DNA from: Methylobacillus flagellatus_A
GTDB taxonomy: Bacteria; Pseudomonadota; Gammaproteobacteria; Burkholderiales; Methylophilaceae
Assembly (NCBI RefSeq): GCF_031344055.1
Contig: NZ_JADBEN010000003.1
Direction: 5' to 3' (one strand)
DNA length: 64,000 nt
Under the pieces are notes generated by a model that did not search any database, was not told where the DNA came from, and saw only the letters and a list, made by a program, of their open reading frames with translations. This document shows positions 43,395 to 53,338 of the stretch, piece after piece (positions within the stretch are counted from its first letter, which is position 1; each line of letters opens with the position of its first letter). The translations under genes and the position numbers were made by a program.

Positions 43395-44831
43395 TTAGCC
43401 TGCGAGCTTGCGCTTGAGGATTTCATTGACCTGGGCAGGGTTCGCCTTGCCCTTGGAAGCCTTCATGGTTTGGCCCACCAAGGCGTTGAACGCCTTTTCC
43501 TTGCCGGCGCGGAATTCTTCCACCATGGCGGCGTTGGCGGCCAGCACCTCGTCCACGATAGCCTCGATCGCGCCGCTATCGGTCACCTGCTTCAGGCCCT
43601 TGCGCTCGATGATGGCGTCCGCGTCGCCTTCGCCTGCCCACATCGCCTCGAATACATCCTTGGCGATCTTGCTGGAGATGGTGTTATCGGCAATCCGCTT
43701 CAGCAAGCCTGCAAGCAGGACCGGCGATACGGGCGCATCGGCAATCTCGCGGCCTTCTTCGTTCAGCTTGGCACTCACGCCGCCCATCACCCAGTTGGCC
43801 ACCAGCTTGGCTTCTCCGCCGAACTCGGTCAATGCCGCAGTGAAGTAATCCGCCACGCCGCGCGAAGCGGTCAGTGCAGAGGCATCGTAGGCCGACAAGC
43901 CGTGGTCGCGCTCGAAGCGCGCCTTCATTGCCGATGGCAATTCAGGCAAGGTACCGCGGATGGCGTCGATGTCTTCAGCCGAGATCGCCAACGGCAACAG
44001 GTCGGGATCGGGGAAATAGCGGTAGTCGTTGGCTTCTTCCTTGCTGCGCATTGCGCGGGTCTCGCCGGTATCGGGGTTGAACAGCACCGTCGCCTGCTCG
44101 ATCTTGCCGCCGTCTTCCAGCGTTTCGATCTGCCAGCGGGTTTCGTACTCGATCGCCTGCTGCATGAAGCGGAAGGAGTTGAGGTTCTTGATCTCGCGGC
44201 GCGTGCCTAAATTTCCCTCTCCCTTGCGGCGCACGGAAACGTTGACATCGCAGCGGAAACTGCCTTCCTGCATATTGCCGTCGCAGATATTGATCCACTG
44301 CACCAGTTCATGCAGCTTGCGCGCATAGGCTACGGCCTCGGCGGCGGAGCGCATGTCCGGCTCGGTGACGATTTCCAGCAAGGGCGTCCCCGCACGGTTG
44401 AGGTCAATGCCGGATTGGCCCGGGCTCGCGCCGTGCACGGACTTGCCCGCGTCTTCTTCAAGATGGGCACGCGTGATGTTGACGGTTTTCTCGCTATCGC
44501 CGACCTGGATCGTCAGCGAACCCTTGCCGACCACCGGCAGTTCATACTGGCTGATCTGGTAGCCCTTGGGCAGGTCGGGGTAGAAGTAATTCTTGCGCGC
44601 AAACACCGAACGCGGCGCAATCTCGGCATCCACCGCCAGGCCGAAGCGGATCGCGCATTGCACGGCTTCCTTGTTCAGCACCGGCAATACGCCCGGCAGG
44701 GCGATATCGACCACGTTGGCCTGGGTATTGGGTTCCGCGCCGAACGCGGTGCTGCTGCCGGAGAAAATCTTGGATTTGGTATTGAGCTGGACGTGCGTCT
44801 CCAGCCCGATGACGACTTCCCAACTACTCAT
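43395..44831 (-). CDS. gatB: Aspartyl/glutamyl-tRNA amidotransferase subunit B
   Basis: Subunit that phosphorylates Glu/Asp on misacylated tRNA in the GatCAB complex. 478 residues. Seen: VVIGLETHVQLNTKSKIFSG, LPKGYQISQYELPV, HLEEDAGKSVHG, and a tail domain (YqeY-like) ending VNEILKRKLAG. Shares one base with gatA (TAATG type junction). It is the last gene of gatC-gatA-gatB. Confidence 0.97.
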   Translation of the reverse strand: MSSWEVVIGLETHVQLNTKSKIFSGSSTAFGAEPNTQANVVDIALPGVLPVLNKEAVQCAIRFGLAVDAEIAPRSVFARKNYFYPDLPKGYQISQYELPVVGKGSLTIQVGDSEKTVNITRAHLEEDAGKSVHGASPGQSGIDLNRAGTPLLEIVTEPDMRSAAEAVAYARKLHELVQWINICDGNMQEGSFRCDVNVSVRRKGEGNLGTRREIKNLNSFRFMQQAIEYETRWQIETLEDGGKIEQATVLFNPDTGETRAMRSKEEANDYRYFPDPDLLPLAISAEDIDAIRGTLPELPSAMKARFERDHGLSAYDASALTASRGVADYFTAALTEFGGEAKLVANWVMGGVSAKLNEEGREIADAPVSPVLLAGLLKRIADNTISSKIAKDVFEAMWAGEGDADAIIERKGLKQVTDSGAIEAIVDEVLAANAAMVEEFRAGKEKAFNALVGQTMKASKGKANPAQVNEILKRKLAG

Positions 44832-46300
44832 TATGCAATTCCTTCCGGCATGCGGATGTGCCAGTCTGTGACCTGTTGATAGGCATGCCCGGCATTGAGC
44901 ATGCGCGCTTCGTCGAAATAGTTGCCGATGATCTGCAGGCCCACGGGCAGCTCCTTGCCGTCTGCAGCAGGCGCAAAACCGGCAGGGATGCTCATGCCCG
45001 GCAACCCGGCGAGGTTGACGGCGATGGTGTAGATATCCTGCAGGTACATCGCGACCGGGTCATCCGCCTTCTCGCCGGACTTGAACGCGGTGGAAGGCGC
45101 CGTCGGGCCCAGGATCAGGTCGCATTGCTCGAAGGCGCGCGCAAAATCCTCGGCGATCAGCCGGCGGATCTGCTGCGCCTTGAGGTAGTAGGCATCGTAG
45201 TAGCCAGCGCTCAGCACGTAAGTGCCGATCAGGATGCGGCGCTTCACCTCCGCGCCAAAGCCTTCTGCGCGGCTCTTGCAGTACATGTCCATGAGGTCGT
45301 CGTACTCGGCGGCACGGTGGCCGAAACGCACGCCGTCATAGCGCGACAGGTTGCTGGAGGCCTCGGCCGGTGCGAGCACGTAATAGACCGGGATGGACAG
45401 CATGGTATTGGGCAGGCTGACCTCGACGATCTCCGCGCCCAGCTTGCGGTATTCGTCCACTGCCGCCTCGATCACCTTCGCCACGCCGGCGTCCAGGCCT
45501 TCCGCGAAATATTCCTTGGGCAAGCCTATCCTGAGGCCTGCCAGCGACTTGCCCAGCTCGCGGGTATAGTCTTCCTTCTCGCGCTGCAGGCTGGTGGAAT
45601 CCCGCTCGTCGAAACCGGTCATCACATTCATCATCAGCGCCATGTCCTCGGACGAATGCGCCATGGGGCCGGCCTGGTCCAGGCTGGAGGCAAACGCGAT
45701 CATGCCGTAGCGGGAAGCCAGGCCGTAGGTAGGCTTGAGGCCGGAAAGGCCGCACAATGACGCGGGCTGGCGAATCGAGCCGCCGGTATCCGTACCCGTC
45801 GCCGCAGCGCAGAGGCGCGCCGCCATCGCAGCCGCGCTGCCGCCAGAACTGCCGCCCGGGACCCGCGTCCTGTCCCACGGGTTCTGCACCTTACCGAAAT
45901 AGGAAGTCTCGTTGGAGGAGCCCATCGCGAACTCGTCCATATTGGTCTTGCCCAGGTTGACGGCGCCGGCGGCATTGAAGCGCTCGACGACGCCTGCGTC
46001 GTAAGGGGCAATAAAGGTTTCCAGCATTTTGGAGCCACAGGTGGTCTTCCAGCCCTTGGCACAGAAAATGTCTTTCTGCGCGACCGGGATGCCGGTCAAC
46101 GGACCTGCGTCGCCATGGGCGATACGCTGGTCGGCCGCCTTGGCCTGGGCCAGGCTCAACTCGGGATTGACTGTGATATAGGCATTGATCTCGGGGTTGA
46201 GACGCGCGATGCGATTGAGGTATTCCTGCGTCAGCTCGACACTGGAAATCTCCCTGCTGGCCAGCATGCCGGCCAGGTGCTTCAAATTATGATTGATCAT
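44831..46300 (-). CDS. gatA: Aspartyl/glutamyl-tRNA amidotransferase subunit A
   Basis: Glutaminase subunit of GatCAB, amidase-signature family. 489 residues. Ser-cisSer-Lys triad: K76 in PVAQKDIFC, S151 in PGGSSGGSAAA and S175 in GTDTGGSIRQPASL. The complex makes Gln-tRNA or Asn-tRNA. It lies eight bases after gatC. Confidence 0.97.
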   Translation of the reverse strand: MINHNLKHLAGMLASREISSVELTQEYLNRIARLNPEINAYITVNPELSLAQAKAADQRIAHGDAGPLTGIPVAQKDIFCAKGWKTTCGSKMLETFIAPYDAGVVERFNAAGAVNLGKTNMDEFAMGSSNETSYFGKVQNPWDRTRVPGGSSGGSAAAMAARLCAAATGTDTGGSIRQPASLCGLSGLKPTYGLASRYGMIAFASSLDQAGPMAHSSEDMALMMNVMTGFDERDSTSLQREKEDYTRELGKSLAGLRIGLPKEYFAEGLDAGVAKVIEAAVDEYRKLGAEIVEVSLPNTMLSIPVYYVLAPAEASSNLSRYDGVRFGHRAAEYDDLMDMYCKSRAEGFGAEVKRRILIGTYVLSAGYYDAYYLKAQQIRRLIAEDFARAFEQCDLILGPTAPSTAFKSGEKADDPVAMYLQDIYTIAVNLAGLPGMSIPAGFAPAADGKELPVGLQIIGNYFDEARMLNAGHAYQQVTDWHIRMPEGIA

Positions 46301-46308
46301 GACAGGAC

Positions 46309-46596
46309 TTATTCGATGACTTTGGGAACGAGGTAGAGGCCGTTCTCGACGGCCGGCGCGATGGATTGCAGCAATTCTCGCTGGTCGCTTTCGGTGACCA
46401 CGTCCTCGCGCAGGCGCTGGGTCACGTCCTGAGAGTGGGACATGGGGGCGATCCCGCTGGTATCCACCGCCTGCATTTCCTCGATCAGGCCAAGAATTCC
46501 GGAAAGCTTGACCAGGGTCGCTTCGGCCTCTTCCTCGCTGACGGCGATCCGCGCCAGGTGCGCGATCCTTTTGACGTCATGTGTGTTGAGTGACAT
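46309..46596 (-). CDS. gatC: Aspartyl/glutamyl-tRNA amidotransferase subunit C
   Basis: 95-residue stabilising subunit of GatCAB. It starts LNTHDVKRIAHLARIAVSEEEAE, the GatC hallmark, and ends with NGLYLVPKVIE. First gene of gatCAB, divergent from mreB (120 bases between). Confidence 0.96.
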   Translation of the reverse strand: MSLNTHDVKRIAHLARIAVSEEEAEATLVKLSGILGLIEEMQAVDTSGIAPMSHSQDVTQRLREDVVTESDQRELLQSIAPAVENGLYLVPKVIE

Positions 46597-46716
46597 TTAT
46601 CCAATCCAAATCTTAAATTTCTAGGAGATATCAGGTATTATACCTTGATTTTACGCACATCTTCAGCCGCGACATAAGGCCCACACAGCCTGCGGCAGCT
46701 CGTCAGGATACAAATA

Positions 46717-47760
46717 ATGTTCGGTCTTTTAAACAGTTACTTTTCTAACGATCTCGCCATTGACCTTGGCACAGCAAACACCCTGATTTACGTACGTGGC
46801 AAGGGTATCGTCCTCGACGAGCCATCCGTGGTGGCGATTCGCCAGGAAGGCGGCCCCACCGGCAAGAAAACCTTGCTGGCGGTCGGCCTGGAAGCCAAGC
46901 GCATGCTGGGCCGCGCGCCGGCCAACATCACGGCGATCCGCCCGATGAAGGATGGCGTGATTGCCGATTTCACCATCACCGAGCAGATGCTCAAGTACTT
47001 TATCCGCAAGATTCACGAATCCCGCCTGTTCAGCCCCAATCCCCGCATCATTATCTGTGTTCCCGTCGGCTCCACCCAGGTGGAGCGCCGCGCGATCAAG
47101 GAATCTGCCGAGATGGCCGGCGCGCGCCAGGTTTACCTGATCGAGGAACCGATGGCCGCGGCGATCGGCGCCAACATGCCAGTCGCGGAAGCGACAGGCT
47201 CCATGGTGGTGGACATCGGCGGCGGCACCACCGAGGTCGGCGTGATCTCGCTGGGCGGCATTGTCTATGCGAAATCCGAGCGCGTCGGCGGCGACAAGTT
47301 CGACCAGGCCATCATCGACTACATCCGCCGCAATTACGGCATGCAGATTTCCGAACCTACTGCGGAATTAATCAAGAAGCAGATCGGCTCCGCATTCCCA
47401 GGCTCCGAGGTGCTTGAGCTGGAAGTGACCGGCCGCAACCTGGCTGAAGGTCTGCCGCGCAAGTTCACCATCTCCAGCAATGAAATCCTCGAGGCATTGA
47501 CCGAACCGCTCAACGCGATTGTCGGCGCAGTGAAGTCGGCATTGGAGCAAACGCCGCCTGAGCTCGGCGCCGACATCGCCGAAAAAGGCATGGTGCTGAC
47601 CGGCGGCGGCGCATTGCTGCGCGACCTCGACCGCCTGCTGCTGGAAGAAACCGGCCTTCCGGTGATCGTGGCGGAAGACCCATTGAGCTGTGTCGCCCGC
47701 GGCTGTGGCCGTGCGCTGGAAGAAATGGACAAGCTGGGCAATGTGTTTGCCTACGAGTAA
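46717..47760 (+). CDS. mreB: Rod-shape determining protein MreB
   Basis: Bacterial actin that organises lateral cell-wall synthesis along the inner membrane. 347 residues. Seen: DLAIDLGTANTLIYVRGKG (phosphate 1), MVVDIGGGTTEVGVIS (phosphate 2), VLTGGGALLRDLDRLL (adenosine loop) and EEPMAAAIGA. N-terminal FGLLNSYFSNDL is the amphipathic membrane helix. A terminator separates it from mreC. Confidence 0.98.
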   Translation: MFGLLNSYFSNDLAIDLGTANTLIYVRGKGIVLDEPSVVAIRQEGGPTGKKTLLAVGLEAKRMLGRAPANITAIRPMKDGVIADFTITEQMLKYFIRKIHESRLFSPNPRIIICVPVGSTQVERRAIKESAEMAGARQVYLIEEPMAAAIGANMPVAEATGSMVVDIGGGTTEVGVISLGGIVYAKSERVGGDKFDQAIIDYIRRNYGMQISEPTAELIKKQIGSAFPGSEVLELEVTGRNLAEGLPRKFTISSNEILEALTEPLNAIVGAVKSALEQTPPELGADIAEKGMVLTGGGALLRDLDRLLLEETGLPVIVAEDPLSCVARGCGRALEEMDKLGNVFAYE

Positions 47761-47784
47761 ATTGCGTTATCATGAGAACAGAAT

Positions 47785-47812
47785 CAGGCCATGTCACGAT
47801 GGCCTGTTTTTT
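47785..47812 (+). terminator. Intrinsic terminator between mreB and mreC
   Basis: CAGGCCAT (47785-47792), loop GTCACG, ATGGCCTG (47799-47806), then six T. An 8-bp stem with a U run. It would set mreB level above that of mreCD-mrdA-rodA. Confidence 0.88.
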
Positions 47813-47882
47813 ATCATCAGGAGCTTCGCAGGTTCCGGAACACCACTAGCACACTAGACCAGACAACCATCACACACTCCTC

Positions 47883-48815
47883 ATGCCACGCGCCTTAGAA
47901 CACCAACACCACACTGGCTTCTTTGTTCGCGGCCCGAGCCCTACGGCGCGCTTATTCTTCTTCTCCGTGCTTTCCCTGGTATTGATTGCCACGGACGCAC
48001 GACTGAACTACCTTGTCGAAGTCCGCCAGGGATTCATCGCGCTGCTGCATCCCTTGCAGATCATTGCCAACGCACCGCTCAATCTCGCCCAGGATGTGAG
48101 CGCATACCTGCATACGCAGACCACGCTCACCGAAGAGAACACCCGCTTGCGCCACCAGGCGCTGGAACATGCAGCGGAACTGCAGCGATTCAAGGCGCTG
48201 GCGTCTGAAAACGAGCGCCTGCGCAGCTTGCTGGGAGCCGCCCAGCTTTCCAGCCAGCCAGCCCGCCTCGCCGAGATATTACATATGGGTCGCGATCCAT
48301 TCAGCCACAAGGTCGTCGTCAACCTGGGATCGCGCCAGAGCATCGTGGCAGGCCAAGCGGCAATTGATGAGAATGGCGTGATCGGGCAAGTCACGCGCGT
48401 TTACCCCTTCAGCAGCGAGGTAACGCTCATTACCGACAAGGAGCTCTCCATCCCGGTGCAGGTCGAGCGCAACGGCCTGCGTGCAATCGCATTCGGACAA
48501 GGCCGCAATGCCACGGTAGAATTGCCTTCGCTGCCAGCCAATGTCGATATCCGGGCAGGCGACAAGTTGGTCACCTCCGGCATTGACGGCATCTACCCTC
48601 CAGGACTCGCCGTCGCGGAAGTCGTTCAGGTGGATACCAATGCCGACTCGCCATTTGCCCATATTATCGGCAAGCCTCTTGCAGGCATCGAACACCACAG
48701 GCAGCTCCTGTTGGTCAGCATACCCCAGGCCGAGCGCCCGGCGGACAGCAATACAGTGAAGGCCAAGCCTGCCCCCAAAAAAACAACGCCGCCAAAACGC
48801 CATGTCAACAACTAG
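47883..48815 (+). CDS. mreC: Rod-shape determining protein MreC
   Basis: 310 residues. Short cytoplasmic part, one membrane span (about 22-40, ARLFFFSVLSLVLIATDA), a coiled coil (TEENTRLRHQALEHAAEL, about 80-115) and the beta-barrel periplasmic domain (GQAAIDENGVIGQVTRV, DIRAGDKLVTSGIDGIYPPGL). The tail is Pro/Lys-rich. It overlaps mreD by 14 bases. Confidence 0.95.
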   Translation: MPRALEHQHHTGFFVRGPSPTARLFFFSVLSLVLIATDARLNYLVEVRQGFIALLHPLQIIANAPLNLAQDVSAYLHTQTTLTEENTRLRHQALEHAAELQRFKALASENERLRSLLGAAQLSSQPARLAEILHMGRDPFSHKVVVNLGSRQSIVAGQAAIDENGVIGQVTRVYPFSSEVTLITDKELSIPVQVERNGLRAIAFGQGRNATVELPSLPANVDIRAGDKLVTSGIDGIYPPGLAVAEVVQVDTNADSPFAHIIGKPLAGIEHHRQLLLVSIPQAERPADSNTVKAKPAPKKTTPPKRHVNN

Positions 48816-49281
48816 CTTCAAACCTGTATACCTGTCGTTGCTGCTGGCATTGATACTGCAAATCCTGCCATGGTCCGGCAGCCTGCTGACGGTACGTCCC
48901 GAGTTCCTCCTGGTGACCGTACTGTACTGGACCCTGAGGGCGCCGCACCTGTGCAACATCGGCACCGCCTGGTTTGCAGGATTGCTCATGGACCTGATCT
49001 CGGGCGGACTGTTTGGTCAGTTTGCACTCGCCTACTCCATCACGTCGTATTTCGCAGTGGCTTATCAGCGACGCCTGGCATTGTTCAATATCTGGCAGCA
49101 AGCCGGTTATGTATTCCTATTATTGCTATTTACCCAAGTCATTACGCTCGTGCTCAAGCTGTTCGCAGGCGGAGAACTGCCAGGCTGGCAATATTTCCTG
49201 CCCAGCGTCAGCGGCATCCTGCTTTGGCAGTTCGTCATCTTCTCGCGCCTTCGTATCGACAGCCGCTCCAACCAGGCCTGA
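48802..49281 (+). CDS. mreD: Rod-shape determining protein MreD
   Basis: 159-residue inner-membrane protein with five or so spans. Recognisable by RPEFLLVTVLYWTLRAPH and GLLMDLISGGLFGQFALAYS. It works with MreC in the elongasome. It starts inside the mreC end and is 9 bases before mrdA. Confidence 0.93.
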   Translation: MSTTSFKPVYLSLLLALILQILPWSGSLLTVRPEFLLVTVLYWTLRAPHLCNIGTAWFAGLLMDLISGGLFGQFALAYSITSYFAVAYQRRLALFNIWQQAGYVFLLLLFTQVITLVLKLFAGGELPGWQYFLPSVSGILLWQFVIFSRLRIDSRSNQA

Positions 49282-49290
49282 TCCCTGCCC

Positions 49291-51228
49291 ATGAGATCCC
49301 GCCGTTCAGAACTCAAGAACTACCAGAAGGAGCAGCACGATTTCCGTGCGCGGCTGGCGGCCGGCGCATTGCTGGTCATCACGTGCTTCGGCATCCTCAT
49401 CGGCCGCTTCGTCTACCTGCAATACGCGAAGTACGACCATTACCAGACCATGGCCGAGAACAACCGCATTTCGCTGGTTCCCATCGTGCCCAACCGCGGG
49501 CTGATCCTGGACCGGAACGGGGTGGTGCTGGCGCAGAACTCCTTTGTGTACACATTGGAAATCACGCCGGCCAAGGTCGCCAACACCGTGGAAGAAACCA
49601 TCGATGAACTGGCGAAACTGATCGAAGTCAGCACCAATGACCGCAAGCGCTTCAAGAAGCTGCGCGCCCAGACCCATAGTTTCGAGAGCGTGCCCATCCG
49701 TACGCACCTCAATGAGGATGAAGCAGCCAAGATCGCCGTCCATCGCTTCCGCCTCCCGGGAGTGGAGATCCGCTCCCGCCTGTTCCGCCAATATCCGCAA
49801 GGCAAGTCAGGCTCCCACATCATCGGCTATATAGGCCGCATCAACGACCGCGACCTGGAGAACCTCAAGGAGTCCGGCGACCTCTCGAACTACAAGGGTT
49901 CGGACCATATCGGCAAGAGCGGCCTGGAGCAGTATTACGAGTCGCAGCTGCACGGCATCACCGGTTTCCAGCAAGTGGAAATCGACGCGGGCGGCCATGC
50001 CGTGCGCGTGCTGTCCAGCACCCCGCCCATCCCGGGCAATAACCTGATCCTCTCCGTGGACAGCAAATTGCAGCGCATCGCCGAAGAAGCGTTCGGCGAC
50101 TACCGCGGCGCCCTGGTGGCGATTGAGCCCAGCACGGGGGAAGTGCTCGCATACGTCAGCCAGCCCGGTTACGACCCCAATCTTTTCGTCGACGGCATCG
50201 ATAGCGAAAGCTGGAAAGAACTCAACGAATCGCTGGACAAGCCATTGATCAACCGTCCGTTGCGCGGCGTCTACCCTCCGGGTTCCACCTTCAAGCCGTT
50301 CGTCGCCATGGCCGGGCTCGAAGCGGGAAAACGCGCACCCCCGTTCAGCATCAGCGACCCGGGCTTTTTCACATTGCCGGGCAATACGCACCGTTACCGC
50401 GACTGGAAGCCCAGCGGCCATGGTACCGTGGATATGCGCAAGGCCATTGCGGTCTCCTGCGACACGTTCTTTTACGGGCTGGCCATGGAGCTGGGCATCG
50501 AAAGGCTCGCTTCGTTCGTCAGCCACTTCGGCTTCGGCAAGCCGTCCGGCATCGACATCAAGGGTGAGATGAGCGGCCTGCTGCCGACCCCGGAATGGAA
50601 AGGCCGGCGCTTCAAGCAGAAATGGTTCCCGGGCGAAACCGTGATCGTCGGCATCGGCCAGGGTTATATGCTCGCGACCCCCATGCAACTGGCGCAGGCG
50701 ACTGCCATTCTCGCCAACAACGGCAAGGCCATGAAGCCGCACCTGGTTGCTGCGATCCAGGAGAGCAAGGGAGGACATGTCCATTCCCTGCCGCCTGAAG
50801 TCGTCGACCAGGTCACGCTCAACCCCAAAAATATCGAGATCGTGAAACAAGGCATGATGGACGTCACCCTGCCGGGCGGCACCGCGGCACGGCTGGGAGC
50901 CGACAGCCAGTACCTCATGGCATCCAAGACCGGCACTGCCCAGGTAGTCGGGATCAAGCAGAATGAGAAATACAATGAAAGCAGGATGCACGAGCGCCAC
51001 CTGGACCACGCGTTGTTCATCACCTACGCACCGGCGGAAGACCCCAAGATCGCGATTGCCGTGATCGTGGAAAACGGCCGCCATGGCGGCTCCACCGCCG
51101 GGCCGATCGCGCGGCGCGTGATGGATTACTACTTGCTGGGCAAGGAGCCCCCATCGGAAAAACCAGCCGTGGAAGATGCCAGCGTGGGCGCGCCCGTCAC
51201 TCCGGAGGCCCAAAGCCATGATGAGTAA
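49291..51228 (+). CDS. mrdA: Penicillin-binding protein 2
   Basis: Class B transpeptidase of the elongasome. 645 residues. Membrane span at about 20-42, pedestal/dimerisation domain (IVPNRGLILDRNGVVLAQN), catalytic S332 in PGSTFKPFVAM, SCDTFF in the SxN region and KTGTAQV. It is followed by rodA with 11 bases of overlap. Confidence 0.96.
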   Translation: MRSRRSELKNYQKEQHDFRARLAAGALLVITCFGILIGRFVYLQYAKYDHYQTMAENNRISLVPIVPNRGLILDRNGVVLAQNSFVYTLEITPAKVANTVEETIDELAKLIEVSTNDRKRFKKLRAQTHSFESVPIRTHLNEDEAAKIAVHRFRLPGVEIRSRLFRQYPQGKSGSHIIGYIGRINDRDLENLKESGDLSNYKGSDHIGKSGLEQYYESQLHGITGFQQVEIDAGGHAVRVLSSTPPIPGNNLILSVDSKLQRIAEEAFGDYRGALVAIEPSTGEVLAYVSQPGYDPNLFVDGIDSESWKELNESLDKPLINRPLRGVYPPGSTFKPFVAMAGLEAGKRAPPFSISDPGFFTLPGNTHRYRDWKPSGHGTVDMRKAIAVSCDTFFYGLAMELGIERLASFVSHFGFGKPSGIDIKGEMSGLLPTPEWKGRRFKQKWFPGETVIVGIGQGYMLATPMQLAQATAILANNGKAMKPHLVAAIQESKGGHVHSLPPEVVDQVTLNPKNIEIVKQGMMDVTLPGGTAARLGADSQYLMASKTGTAQVVGIKQNEKYNESRMHERHLDHALFITYAPAEDPKIAIAVIVENGRHGGSTAGPIARRVMDYYLLGKEPPSEKPAVEDASVGAPVTPEAQSHDE

Positions 51229-52312
51229 ATTGATGAAGCGCCTGGTGAAGCATATCGACGGCTTCCTGATGAGCTGCCTGATCGTCACCATCGTGCTTGC
51301 CCTGTGCGTGCTCTATAGCGCTTCCGGGCAGAGCATGGGCAAGATCAGCAACCAATTGGTCAACATCACGGTAGCGCTCAGCCTGATGTGGATCGCCGCC
51401 AATATCTCCCCCCAGATACTGGAGCGTATCGCCTTGCCCGCCTACGTGCTGGGCGTGCTGCTGCTGATCAGCGTGGCGCTGTTCGGCGAGATCAGCCACG
51501 GCGCCAGGCGCTGGCTGCATATCGGCGTCGCCAAAATACAGCCTTCGGAACTGATGAAAATCGCCGTGCCCATGCTGCTGGCCTGGTATTTTTCCCGCCG
51601 CGAATCCGCCGCGACGTTCAAGGACCATGTCATTGGCGCCGTGCTGCTTGCCATCCCGGTCGGCCTGATCATGAAGCAGCCCGACCTCGGCACCTCGCTG
51701 ATGATCGCCGCCTCCGGCTTCTATGTCCTGTTCCTGGCCGGCTTGAGCTGGCGCATCCTGATCGGCGCGGCGGTCAGCGTGGCCGTCATGGCCCCCATTC
51801 TCTGGTCCATGCTGCATGATTACCAGCGGCGGCGCATTGAAATCCTTTTCGATCCGTACCAGGACCCATTAGGCGCCGGCTACCATACCATCCAGGCCAG
51901 CATTGCGCTCGGCTCCGGCGGCCTCGCCGGCAAGGGCTGGCTCAACGGCACCCAGTCGCAGCTCGATTTCCTGCCGGAACGCACCACGGATTTCATTTTC
52001 GCGGTGTTCGGCGAAGAGTTCGGCCTGCTGGGCAACGTCTTGCTGATCCTGCTGTTCACCGTCATCATCGGCCGCGGCCTCGTGATCGCGGCACAGGCGC
52101 AAGGCACGTTCAGCCGCTTGCTGGCAGGCAGCATTACATTGACCTTCTTCACTTATGTGTTTGTCAACATCGGCATGGTCAGCGGCATCCTGCCGGTAGT
52201 GGGCGTGCCCTTGCCGCTCATCAGCTACGGCGGCACTTCGCTGGTCACCTTGCTGGTCGGTTTTGGCATACTCATGAGTATTCATACGCACAAAAAGCTT
52301 GTTACCTCTTAG
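51218..52312 (+). CDS. rodA: Lipid II polymerase RodA (SEDS family)
   Basis: Glycosyltransferase of the elongasome that works with PBP2. 364 residues, ten membrane spans. Seen: HGARRWLHIGVAKIQPSELMKIAVPMLLAWY (in parts), KQPDLGTSLM and VGVPLPLISYGGTSLV, the SEDS signatures. GGAGG ends nine bases before the ATG at 51218; 51221 (second ATG) is also possible. The longer frame to 51176 lies within mrdA. Confidence 0.95.
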   Translation: MMSKLMKRLVKHIDGFLMSCLIVTIVLALCVLYSASGQSMGKISNQLVNITVALSLMWIAANISPQILERIALPAYVLGVLLLISVALFGEISHGARRWLHIGVAKIQPSELMKIAVPMLLAWYFSRRESAATFKDHVIGAVLLAIPVGLIMKQPDLGTSLMIAASGFYVLFLAGLSWRILIGAAVSVAVMAPILWSMLHDYQRRRIEILFDPYQDPLGAGYHTIQASIALGSGGLAGKGWLNGTQSQLDFLPERTTDFIFAVFGEEFGLLGNVLLILLFTVIIGRGLVIAAQAQGTFSRLLAGSITLTFFTYVFVNIGMVSGILPVVGVPLPLISYGGTSLVTLLVGFGILMSIHTHKKLVTS

Positions 52313-52361
52313 GAAAGAAAGGAGCGAGACGGGCCTTAGAGTATTCAGGCCTGCAGACCCC

Positions 52362-53294
52362 ATGAAACTGATACGCAACCTGATTCCTGGCATGATTGCC
52401 CTCACCCTGGTGGCCTGCGGCGGCGGCACCAGCGTCAAACCGGATGCGGGCAAGCCTGCCCCGACGACACAGCCCGCGCCCAAGAAAGGCGGCTACTACC
52501 TGGATGACGGCCCTGGCGACAACCCGCCCGCCGACATCGACAGTATTCCGGATGCCAAGCCACGCGCCGAAACGCCGCTGCCGCGCGCCATGCGCCCATA
52601 CAGCGCGCTGGGCCGCCGCTACACCCCGCTGACGGAACACACCCCTTACAAGCAACGCGGTATCGCTTCCTGGTATGGCAAGCGCTACCACGGGCAAAAG
52701 ACCTCGAGCGGCGAAGTCTACGATATGTACGCCATGACCGGCGCGCATACCATTCTGCCGCTACCGAGCTACGTACGCGTCACCAACCCGGAGAACGGCC
52801 GCTCCGTCATCGTACGCATCAATGACCGCGGCCCGTTCCATGACAACCGGCTGATAGACCTTTCCTACGCCGCAGCCTATAAGCTGCGCCTGGTCGAAAA
52901 AGGCAGCGGCATCGTCGATGTGGAGGCGCTGGACGAAAATGGCAGGCCGATCTCAAACCCAGCCGGGGCCACTGTCGAGCAACAGGCCAAGCCTGCCGCG
53001 GCGGAGGCAGGCAACGGCAGCCTCACCAACGCCATGAATGAAACCGTCACCAACCAGCCGATCACCGGCGCCTATGTGCAGGTTGGCGCCTTCTCGGTCA
53101 AGGCCAACGGCGACCGGCTGGTCGAGACCTTGCAGCAAAACCAGCTCGCGGACAATGTCCAGGTAGAGAATTGGTATAATGCCGGAACTTATCGCGTGCG
53201 CCTCGGGCCATATAGCAGCCGCCAGCAGGCCGAGGCCGCGGCGGCGAAAATCAAGCAGACACTCAACACCAACGCGATCGTGGTATACCAATGA
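52362..53294 (+). CDS. rlpA: RlpA-type septal lytic transglycosylase lipoprotein
   Basis: 310 residues. Lipobox LVAC near residue 19. Double-psi beta-barrel: GIASWYGKRYHGQKTSSGEVYDMYAMTGAH (in parts), RVTNPENGRSVIVRINDRGPFHDNRLIDLS (in parts) with the catalytic Asp in NDRGPF. C-terminal SPOR domain: YVQVGAFSVKANGDRLVETL. It acts on denuded glycans. The start at 52362 is set by the lipoprotein signal; an earlier frame to 52299 overlaps rodA. Confidence 0.93.
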   Translation: MKLIRNLIPGMIALTLVACGGGTSVKPDAGKPAPTTQPAPKKGGYYLDDGPGDNPPADIDSIPDAKPRAETPLPRAMRPYSALGRRYTPLTEHTPYKQRGIASWYGKRYHGQKTSSGEVYDMYAMTGAHTILPLPSYVRVTNPENGRSVIVRINDRGPFHDNRLIDLSYAAAYKLRLVEKGSGIVDVEALDENGRPISNPAGATVEQQAKPAAAEAGNGSLTNAMNETVTNQPITGAYVQVGAFSVKANGDRLVETLQQNQLADNVQVENWYNAGTYRVRLGPYSSRQQAEAAAAKIKQTLNTNAIVVYQ

Positions 53295-53338
53295 GGTTGT
53301 TGGCTACCAACCCTAAATAATTGAGTTAAAGAGATTCT

